Assembly (NCBI GenBank): GCA_016717145.1
Contig: JADKGD010000017.1
Span: 160,001 to 167,684 of the forward strand
Direction of reading: 5' to 3'
DNA from: Saprospiraceae bacterium
Lineage (GTDB): Bacteria; Bacteroidota; Bacteroidia; Chitinophagales; Saprospiraceae
Length of the DNA: 7,684 nt
This document shows, in pieces, positions 1 through 7,684 of this stretch. The translations under genes and the position numbers were made by a program. The notes under the pieces were generated by a model that saw only the letters and a program-made list of their open reading frames with translations, did no database searches and was not told the DNA's origin. The stretch's first letter is position 1. Each line of letters begins with the position of its first letter.

Positions 1-17
1 ACAAGTTGGGAGAAAAA
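1..17 (+). other. 5' arm of the precursor-23S processing stem
   Basis: TTGGGAGAAAAA (6-17) is an exact reverse complement of 3001-3012. ACAA (1-4) continues the helix with TTGT (3013-3016) if G5 is bulged. The result is about 16 base pairs enclosing the whole 23S gene. In bacteria such a stem is normally the RNase III substrate that releases pre-23S; that role here is inferred from position and complementarity. The helix may extend upstream of the window. Confidence 0.75.
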
Positions 18-81
18 AGTAAAGTAGAAACGAGAGAATCTTATTATGGGGTTTGGAGTGTAAGAGAAGAGTAATAAGAAT
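1..81 (+). other. 3' end of the 16S-23S internal transcribed spacer
   Basis: AT-rich leader directly before 23S rRNA. The 16S gene, any spacer tRNA and the rRNA promoters must lie upstream of the window; no tRNA can be folded from these bases. The first 17 bases are complementary to 3001-3016 and form the 5' arm of the 23S processing stem. Confidence 0.8.
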
Positions 82-2940
<2,859 letters not shown>

Positions 2941-3114
2941 TTATTTAAAAATCAGATGATACGCACTACAGCGAAGTGATGAGTGGTCCTTGTTTTGAAA
3001 TTTTTCTCCCAATTGTCTTTGAAAAGATCGAAGTTATGAATCAAATTAGTTTGATTATAGCAAAAGAGATAGCGTATGGTATATATGTGGAACGTATACC
3101 AATACATGAAGTTA
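2941..3114 (+). other. 23S-5S internal transcribed spacer
   Basis: A 174-base transcribed spacer without a tRNA. It holds the 3' arm of the 23S processing stem (3001-3016) and two local hairpins. The first is a perfect 7-bp stem, AATCAAA/TTTGATT, with a TTAG loop (3039-3056). The second is a 10-bp stem, GTATGGTATA against TATACC-A-ATAC with one bulged A (3074-3105), ending about ten bases before 5S. An open frame that crosses this spacer into 5S is not a gene. Confidence 0.8.
3001..3016 (+). other. 3' arm of the precursor-23S processing stem
   Basis: This arm, TTTTTCTCCCAATTGT, pairs with bases 1-17 across roughly 3 kb, with one bulged base (G5) on the 5' side. It lies 60 bases past the end of helix 1 of 23S, a plausible place for the outer processing stem. 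It is expected to be cut as double-stranded RNA and trimmed later. Confidence 0.75.
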
Positions 3115-3220
<106 letters not shown>

Positions 3221-3227
3221 TTTTTAT

Positions 3228-3268
3228 GAGAGCCTTGTTGTGAATGCAGCAAGGCTCTCTCCTTTTTT
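3228..3268 (+). terminator. Rho-independent terminator of the rRNA operon
   Basis: GAGAGCCTTGTTG (3228-3240) pairs with CAGCAAGGCTCTC (3247-3259) around a 6-base TGAATG loop, giving a 13-bp stem with a single G-U pair. It is followed by TCC and a run of six T. It starts eight bases after 5S and is the clearest intrinsic terminator in the window. Confidence 0.93.
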
Positions 3269-3457
3269 ATCAAAAACATTTTTTTCCGATATACCCTTCC
3301 CACCTACAATACACAGGCATAAGCACTTATTTTAAGGATTATTATATTATATTCCATGTTTAGGGTATTATACTAATCATAATGAGCTTCATTCTTATAG
3401 ATTAATTACGTTTTAATATTTTGGATCTATTTCAACAGCTTTTACTACATTTACATA

Positions 3458-4201
3458 ATGATACGTATTCAAGATAAAAAAGTACTCACGTTTGATTGTT
3501 ATGGCACATTAATAGATTGGGAGACTGGTATGCTGAAGACTATCAGACCAATTTTAGACAATCAACGTTCAACTGTGACTGATGAAGATATTTTATATCA
3601 TTTTGGTAATATAGAACATATAATCGAGGGTAAATTTCCAAATATGATTTATTCTGAGGTTTTAAAAAATGTGTTGACGGAAATAAGTAAAATATTACAA
3701 TTTAAAGTTACTATTGAGGAGATAGACCAGTTTGGGTCCTCTAATAAACAATGGCTACCATTTCCAGATACGGTGGAGGCTTTAAAAAAATTATCTAAAT
3801 ACTTTAAACTTGTTATTGTGTCTAATATTGATAATGAATCGATATCTGAAACAAAAAAGCATTTAGGCGCACCGTTTTACCGAACATATACTGCTCAGGA
3901 GATGAAAGCATATAAGCCTGATATAAAGGTATTTAATTATGTTTTTGATCATCTGCTTCCTGAAAATATCCATAAGAATGAAATTCTGCATGTAGCTGAG
4001 AGCTTATACCATGACCACATCCCGGCAGCACAACTTGATTTGGATAGTGTCTGGATTAACAGGAGATTTGATAAGCCTGGCTCCGGCGCAACTCCAGAGG
4101 TAGCATCGAAACATATACCTTTATTGTCTTTCAATTCATTAATACTTTTTGCTGACTGGGTTGAAAAAAACATACGGCAGCCTGACACAAAGAGGCTTTG
4201 A
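3458..4201 (+). CDS. HAD-superfamily hydrolase, haloacid dehalogenase type II-like
   Basis: A 247-residue soluble cytoplasmic protein of the haloacid dehalogenase superfamily, whose members cleave phosphate or halide bonds through an aspartyl-enzyme intermediate. Motif I is FDCYGTLIDW (12-21), with D13 as the predicted nucleophile and Tyr15 where phosphatases usually have a second Asp, as in 2-haloacid dehalogenases. PFPDT (101-105) follows the cap. Motif II is VIVSN (119-123, S122), motif III is YKPD (152-155, K153), and the acidic motif IV is HVAESLYHDHIPA (178-190), followed by VWINRR and GSGATP. This arrangement resembles proteins labelled 'haloacid dehalogenase type II'. However, the halide-binding Arg and the Ser-Asn pair of characterised L-2-haloacid dehalogenases do not align clearly, so the substrate is unknown and phosphatase activity is possible. 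The ATG gives motif I the usual distance from the N-terminus. The gene stands alone after the rRNA operon and converges on ruvC. Confidence 0.88.
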   Translation: MIRIQDKKVLTFDCYGTLIDWETGMLKTIRPILDNQRSTVTDEDILYHFGNIEHIIEGKFPNMIYSEVLKNVLTEISKILQFKVTIEEIDQFGSSNKQWLPFPDTVEALKKLSKYFKLVIVSNIDNESISETKKHLGAPFYRTYTAQEMKAYKPDIKVFNYVFDHLLPENIHKNEILHVAESLYHDHIPAAQLDLDSVWINRRFDKPGSGATPEVASKHIPLLSFNSLILFADWVEKNIRQPDTKRL

Positions 4202-4212
4202 GGGTACAAAAA

Positions 4213-4779
4213 TTACTTAACTTTATCGGGGTTGTTTTTAATAAACGAAGCCCAACTATTTGTTGTTTTTTTACCTCCCCCAAAACTTGAAGATTGATTA
4301 AAGTGACAGACGGCAACGCCTAGTGCATCTGTTGCATCAAGAAATTTGGACGTAATCTTTATTTTTAAAATAGATTCCAGCATGGCAGCTACTTGTTCTT
4401 TTGAAGCATTGCCGTTACCGGTTATTGATTGTTTTATTTTTTTTGGGGCGTACTCCTGAATGTCCAAACCCATAGTCATCGCTGCAGCCATAGCTACACC
4501 TTGAGCCCTGCCAAGTTTGAGCATGGACTGGACATTTTTACCATAAAAAGGTGCTTCAATAGCCAATTGACTTGGAAGATAAGTCTCGATGATCTCCTGC
4601 AACTGTAAAAATATTTCTTTCAGCTTTTCATGGTGATCTTCATATTTTTCCAGTCGAAAAACACCAAAATGTAATACTTTTAAAGTCTTGGAAGATACTT
4701 CAATCACTGCATACCCTAAGACATTAGTGCCCGGATCAACACCCAGGATTTTATATGTGTCTTTGTCTTTTGCAATCAA
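4213..4779 (-). CDS. ruvC: Crossover junction endodeoxyribonuclease RuvC
   Basis: RuvC is the Holliday-junction resolvase that, with the RuvAB branch-migration motor, nicks two opposing strands of recombination intermediates in the cytoplasm. The 188-residue product has the RNase H-like fold signature. GVDPGTNVLGYAVIE (13-27) carries the first catalytic Asp (D15), LAIEAPFYGKN (72-82) the catalytic Glu (E75), GNGNASKEQV (121-130) is the conserved DNA-contacting block, and LDATDALGVA (147-156) carries the last two acidic residues (D148, D151). All four metal ligands are present and the length is normal. The start is unusual: no ATG lies between the in-frame stop at 4789-4791 and the first catalytic motif, so TTG at 4777-4779 is the best initiator. 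The Ser/Gly/Lys-rich tail after residue 160 is not part of the catalytic core. No ruvA or ruvB is nearby. It is convergent with the HAD gene (11-base gap) and divergent from the repressor gene. Confidence 0.96.
   Translation of the reverse strand: MIAKDKDTYKILGVDPGTNVLGYAVIEVSSKTLKVLHFGVFRLEKYEDHHEKLKEIFLQLQEIIETYLPSQLAIEAPFYGKNVQSMLKLGRAQGVAMAAAMTMGLDIQEYAPKKIKQSITGNGNASKEQVAAMLESILKIKITSKFLDATDALGVAVCHFNQSSSFGGGKKTTNSWASFIKNNPDKVK
4777..4779 (-). promoter_or_regulatory. Probable TTG start codon of ruvC
   Basis: Read on the - strand, the frame runs TAA (4789-4791), TTT, TCT, ATA, TTG, ATT, GCA and on to the catalytic GVDPGT motif, with no ATG or GTG before it. TTG therefore gives the best start, 14 residues before D15. 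Initiation at the adjacent ATT would be rarer. No Shine-Dalgarno sequence is seen, as is common in Bacteroidota. Confidence 0.65.
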
Positions 4780-4880
4780 TATAGAAAATTATATTGCAAA
4801 GATGCCTTCTTTTATTAAAATTAGCAAAATACATACTACAATTATTTGTAATATAAATTTAAGCCAATCTAAAAATATTT

Positions 4881-4888
4881 TATATTTG
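4881..4888 (+). promoter_or_regulatory. Candidate Bacteroidota -7 promoter element for the metal-dependent repressor
   Basis: TATATTTG matches the Bacteroidota sigma-A -7 consensus TAnnTTTG exactly and lies 16 bases before the ATG at 4905. Transcription would start around 4892-4897, leaving a very short leader. No TTG -33 element is found at the usual spacing; the nearest TTG, at 4846-4848, is too far upstream. The region is AT-rich, so a chance match is possible. Confidence 0.5.
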
Positions 4889-4894
4889 CACTAA

Positions 4895-4906
4895 ATATTA
4901 TAATAT
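4895..4906. promoter_or_regulatory. Perfect 12-base palindrome over the repressor's predicted transcription and translation start
   Basis: ATATTATAATAT is fully self-complementary. It begins 7 bases after the candidate -7 element and overlaps the first two bases of the ATG. A protein bound here would block initiation, so it could be an autoregulatory operator. It consists only of A and T in an AT-rich region, so chance is a serious alternative. Confidence 0.25.
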
Positions 4907-5567
4907 GACACTTTCGTCTACGGAGGAAAACTATCTTAAAGCTATTTTTAAAATAGCGGAAAAAGAAAAAAAATCTGTAAGTACTAATTCTTTAGCCAGA
5001 CAGCTAGGAACTACTCCGGCATCAGTAACCGATATGATCAAACGGTTGGCCGGGAAAGACATGATTAATTATGAAAAATATAAAGGCGTAACACTAAGTG
5101 GTCAAGGCAATAAATTTGCTATCAATATAATCAGAAAACATCGACTGTGGGAATTGTTTCTTGTTAATAAGCTACGTTTTGCCTGGCATCAGGTACATGA
5201 TATTGCAGAAGAATTGGAACACGTAATTTCGGAAGAACTTATAAGCAGATTGGATGCTTTTATGGATTATCCAAAATTTGACCCACATGGAGACCCTATA
5301 CCGAATCCGGATGGAAAATTTACCCTGCGAAATCAGGTTAGTTTGTCGGAAATGTATCCAAATCAATATGGGGTTTTGCTGAGTGTGAAGGATCAACACA
5401 CTGACTTCCTTAAATTTCTCACTAAAATAAACATCAAACTAGGTAGTGAAATAAGGATTTTGGAAATGTACGATTATGATCGATCCATCAAGATAATAAT
5501 TGATGCTAAATATGAAACAACCATTAGCAAACAAATAAGTCAAAACTTACTGATGAAAAAAAGCTAA
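4905..5567 (+). CDS. DtxR/MntR-family metal-dependent transcriptional repressor
   Basis: A 220-residue cytoplasmic repressor that, in this family, dimerises on binding Mn(II) or Fe(II) and represses metal-uptake genes. Residues 1-70 form the winged helix-turn-helix, with the recognition-helix region TTPASVTDMIKRL (36-48) and wing YEKYKGVTLSGQG (56-68). Residues 72-140 are the dimerisation and metal-binding domain, containing RKHRLWE (77-83) and VHDIAEELEHVISEE (97-111). DFLKFLTKINIKLGSEIRIL and the following strands (about 167-215) resemble the FeoA/SH3-like C-terminal domain. In an ungapped comparison with DtxR, H79, E83, H98, E105 and H106 keep the same numbers. DtxR Cys102 is Glu102 here, as in MntR, suggesting Mn(II) preference (inference). 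The residue matching DtxR Met10/MntR Asp8 is Asn9. No transporter gene lies alongside, so its targets are elsewhere. It is divergent from ruvC, with a candidate promoter and a palindrome over its start that could allow autoregulation. Confidence 0.92.
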   Translation: MTLSSTEENYLKAIFKIAEKEKKSVSTNSLARQLGTTPASVTDMIKRLAGKDMINYEKYKGVTLSGQGNKFAINIIRKHRLWELFLVNKLRFAWHQVHDIAEELEHVISEELISRLDAFMDYPKFDPHGDPIPNPDGKFTLRNQVSLSEMYPNQYGVLLSVKDQHTDFLKFLTKINIKLGSEIRILEMYDYDRSIKIIIDAKYETTISKQISQNLLMKKS

Positions 5568-5607
5568 AGCTCTATATTTAAATAATAGTATAGTGCTTGC
5601 TCTGATT

Positions 5608-6594
5608 CTATATTTTAACAATGTCCCGATATAGATCTCTGCCGTTTAAGGTGCATTTGATAATATATTTACCTGAAGGATATTGAGCTATAGACAACTG
5701 AGTTTTGCCTTCCTGAAAGGCACCCCGAAATATGACTCTTCCTTCTGTGTTTATCAACTCAAATCCTGCTTTGACACTTTTGTCCGTTTCAATGTAAATA
5801 ATATCGCTTGTTGGATTTGGGAAAATAGACAAAATATCGTCATTTTCGCAATTAAGTTTTATAATGGGTGAGTATGAGGATGTTTGATTCAGGTCGTATT
5901 GTTTGAGTCTGAAATATGCAGGGAAACTTATGTCCAGGGGAATATTATAGTCATAATTATTTATTGTATGCCCTGTCGGCTTATTTGGTATAACATCAAG
6001 CTTCTGCCAATATATAGCATCTGTCGACAATTCTATCTCAAAATAATCATTGTTTATTTCCAGTGAGGTTTGCCAGTAAAGTTTTTTTTGCAGGCAGTCT
6101 CCTTCAAAATTTGTTAATATTACTGGCAATGGACCATTGGCTAGCGTTATTTTTAATTCTCCAAATCCGTAACATGGGTCACCGTAATTTGAGAGGGCAG
6201 TAATTAAAACATATCTTGCATTGATACCCTGAAAATCGATGGAAGCCTGACCAACATAAAATCCTGAGGCATCTGCTTTGTCTAAGATAAAACTTCCTGC
6301 CTGTGACCAGGTAATGCCATTGAGGGACACATCAACGACAATCTGTTGGAGCCCCCGATTTAGATTGTTGGGGTGATTGTAGTTCCACATCTTACTTTTG
6401 CCCAGACTATATAACGAACCTAAATCGTACTTAATCCAATGAGATGGTCCGCGTAGGGGATTTGGGTTTGCACTCAATTGACATGAGACCCAGCTGTCAT
6501 ATACATTTGTGCTGTGTCTGTCAGGTAAATTCTGCCCATGCAGACATAAAATACTAAAAGCTGACAAAATAATGATCAAGAGTATACGTATCAT
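5608..6594 (-). CDS. Secreted discoidin-like protein with T9SS type A C-terminal sorting domain
   Basis: A 328-residue exported protein. Residues 1-21 are a Sec signal peptide: a charged start (MIR), a hydrophobic stretch, and probable cleavage near HGQ-N (19-22). Residues about 25-150 resemble an F5/8 type C (discoidin/CBM32-like) beta-sandwich, with WIKYDLGS (53-60), the SLNGITW strand (90-96) and ARYVLITAL (126-134) leading to YGFGELKI; such domains bind carbohydrates or other surface ligands. From LPVILTNFEG (156-165) through WQTSLEINNDYFEIELS (174-190) to YFRLKQYD (227-234) is a linker module typical of Bacteroidota secreted proteins. Residues about 253-328 match the Por/T9SS type A sorting domain, with FPNPTSD (258-264) and SGKYIIKC (307-314). 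This domain directs passage through the type IX outer-membrane machinery and is normally removed. No catalytic domain is seen, so the role is probably adhesion or binding (inference). A 14-base palindrome lies 20 bases upstream. It is downstream of the DUF1501 gene on the same strand, 206 bases away. Confidence 0.9.
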   Translation of the reverse strand: MIRILLIIILSAFSILCLHGQNLPDRHSTNVYDSWVSCQLSANPNPLRGPSHWIKYDLGSLYSLGKSKMWNYNHPNNLNRGLQQIVVDVSLNGITWSQAGSFILDKADASGFYVGQASIDFQGINARYVLITALSNYGDPCYGFGELKITLANGPLPVILTNFEGDCLQKKLYWQTSLEINNDYFEIELSTDAIYWQKLDVIPNKPTGHTINNYDYNIPLDISFPAYFRLKQYDLNQTSSYSPIIKLNCENDDILSIFPNPTSDIIYIETDKSVKAGFELINTEGRVIFRGAFQEGKTQLSIAQYPSGKYIIKCTLNGRDLYRDIVKI

Positions 6595-6614
6595 AATGAC
6601 TATATATTTTTAAA

Positions 6615-6628
6615 ATTACACGTGTAAT
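6615..6628. promoter_or_regulatory. Perfect 14-base palindrome upstream of the T9SS-secreted protein gene
   Basis: ATTACACGTGTAAT is fully self-complementary, centred between 6621 and 6622, and ends 20 bases before the ATG on the - strand. It lacks the loop and T-run of a terminator, and its place in the presumed promoter/leader suggests an operator for a dimeric regulator. No known regulator site is confidently matched. One or so palindromes of this size could arise by chance in a window this long, so support comes mainly from location. Confidence 0.4.
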
Positions 6629-6800
6629 ATACTCATCATACATTATAGGGATTCGACTATCGATTTCAGATATTAATAATACTCACTTACTTCTGTAAAC
6701 ATTTCTTAATAATGACATGAATTTAAATATCAGCGGTGGTTTTAATATGCTATGCTTTGAGGGTAAGAAAATGAAATTATCCCCACATGAGTTTAAAAAC

Positions 6801-7684
6801 TCAACCTAAATTCAGGAAACCTAGTGGATTGGTATTTGACATAACATCATAAAAGTATCCGATATTAGGAAATAGTGTTACCAGATCTGAAGCAGGCACA
6901 CCATACCATAGAGCAATCTCAGCAAAGTACTGATCGGCTGCCGTAGTGGGAATCAACGATCCTCCACCTATTTCCTGACTATTACCACTGCCCAAAGCCA
7001 ATGAAGGGAAAGTGCCATATATTTTTTTACCATACACTGCTCCGCCCATTACAAAGGTATTTCCTCCCCAGGCATGGTCAGTTCCATTTCCATTGGAAGT
7101 AAGTGTTCTTGAGAATTCTGACAAACTGAAAGTCGTAACACTATTACTTAATCCCATTTGTTCAATAGCTGCATTAAATTGGTATAATGCGTTATCAAGT
7201 TCTGTAAGTTTATAAGCCTGATCAGTTAGAATGTCATTATGCATATCCCAACCACCATATTCTACAAAAAATATTTGTCTGCTCATCTCCAGACTATTTC
7301 TGCCCGAAATGGTTTTGGCTATCATCTGAAAACTATTTGATAAGTCATTGTCAGAAAAAGGCACATTAAAGGCAGGCGCATTGTCTATGACTGATGTTAG
7401 CATTGCATTTCCCTCAATAGCTGTTTTTACGGTTTTGACATATGTCTTTTTAAATACATTTTCATATACCGGATTTACCATGCCATTGATAGCGGCTGTT
7501 TTTAGTTGTGGGATGAGCCAATTGGTATCATTATATTCATTAATACCTACGCTGCCATACATCGGATGAAGAGAATATTCTACAGAATTATTACCTGTTT
7601 GAAATATATTACTTCCTGAAAGAGAAATATTCATAGATACAGTCTGATTCATATTGGTAGATGATAATAAATCAGCAATTTTCC
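6801..7684 (-). CDS. DUF1501 family protein, C-terminal part (runs off the window)
   Basis: The C-terminal ~294 residues of a DUF1501 (PF07394) protein, a mostly secreted or surface family distantly related to alkaline phosphatases/sulfatases, with no firmly established function. The Met at 7650-7652 is unlikely to be the start: the frame stays open to the window edge, and the preceding residues (KIADLLSSTN) fit the family, so the N-terminus is outside. Numbered from that Met, conserved blocks are SMNISLSGSNIFQTG (6-20), EYGGWDMH (131-138), LSEFSRT (177-183), NGTDHAWGG (189-197) with VMGGAVYG after it, GGGSLIPTTAADQY (229-242), ALWYGV (247-252) and FPNIGYF (261-267). The Asp and His residues in GWDMH and TDHAWG are candidate metal or active-site ligands by family conservation (inference). 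In Bacteroidota these genes often sit beside a DUF1800 gene, which here would be upstream, outside the window. The stop lies inside a small hairpin (6788-6803). Confidence 0.93.
   Translation of the reverse strand, partial: KIADLLSSTNMNQTVSMNISLSGSNIFQTGNNSVEYSLHPMYGSVGINEYNDTNWLIPQLKTAAINGMVNPVYENVFKKTYVKTVKTAIEGNAMLTSVIDNAPAFNVPFSDNDLSNSFQMIAKTISGRNSLEMSRQIFFVEYGGWDMHNDILTDQAYKLTELDNALYQFNAAIEQMGLSNSVTTFSLSEFSRTLTSNGNGTDHAWGGNTFVMGGAVYGKKIYGTFPSLALGSGNSQEIGGGSLIPTTAADQYFAEIALWYGVPASDLVTLFPNIGYFYDVMSNTNPLGFLNLG

Noticed and set aside
3410..3431. TAATATTTTGG as a -7 promoter element for the HAD gene
   Set aside because: It resembles the Bacteroidota TAnnTTTG consensus, but the spacing is one base off and no -33 element is evident.
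4188..4200. Small hairpin CAAAG-AGG-CTTTG at the end of the HAD gene as a bidirectional terminator with ruvC
   Set aside because: The stem is only 5 bp, lies inside the coding region, and has no T-run on either side.
6788..6803. Hairpin TGAGTTTAAAAACTCA at the end of the DUF1501 gene as a terminator
   Set aside because: The symmetric stem is real but short and AT-rich, and no T-run follows it on the - strand, so intrinsic termination is not supported.
6717..6809. A 30-codon ATG-initiated frame on the + strand before and over the end of the DUF1501 gene
   Set aside because: It is short, has no ribosome binding site, promoter or recognisable motif, and overlaps the stop of a well-supported gene on the other strand.

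Overview
The window looks like a chromosomal segment of a Bacteroidota bacterium (inference). The evidence is AT-rich protein genes, a secreted protein with a type IX secretion (T9SS) C-terminal sorting domain, a DUF1501 protein, no Shine-Dalgarno-like sites ahead of the genes, a TAnnTTTG-type -7 element before one gene, and rRNA sequences of Bacteroidota character. A finer placement (for example a Saprospiria- or Chitinophagia-like lineage) is only a guess.

Bases 1-3268 are the distal end of an rRNA operon on the + strand: the last ~81 bases of the 16S-23S spacer, a complete 23S rRNA (about 82-2940), a 174-base spacer with recognisable hairpins, 5S rRNA (about 3115-3220) and a strong intrinsic terminator (3228-3268). 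Bases 1-17 pair with 3001-3016 to form the long stem that encloses precursor 23S. Neither the visible part of the 16S-23S spacer nor the 23S-5S spacer holds a tRNA. All open frames in the rRNA region are accidental.

Bases 3269-3457 are an AT-rich gap without a gene. Then come a haloacid-dehalogenase-like (HAD) hydrolase (+, 3458-4201); ruvC, the Holliday junction resolvase gene (-, 4213-4779), convergent with it with 11 bases between stops; and a DtxR/MntR-family metal-dependent repressor (+, 4905-5567), divergent from ruvC across 125 bases. The rest is on the - strand: a secreted discoidin-like protein with a T9SS sorting domain (5608-6594) and the C-terminal part of a DUF1501 protein running off the window (6801-7684). 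The 206 bases between these two hold no convincing gene but do contain a 14-base perfect palindrome just upstream of the T9SS gene.

The protein genes do not form one pathway: ruvC is housekeeping, the repressor probably controls manganese or iron homeostasis elsewhere, and the last two genes belong to the secreted/surface proteome. I see no new defence or mobile system, CRISPR array or insertion sequence. The most interesting points are an A-U version of the 2057-2611 base pair in the macrolide site of 23S, the rRNA processing structures, a non-ATG start for ruvC, Mn-type ligands in the repressor, and palindromes in two promoter regions.
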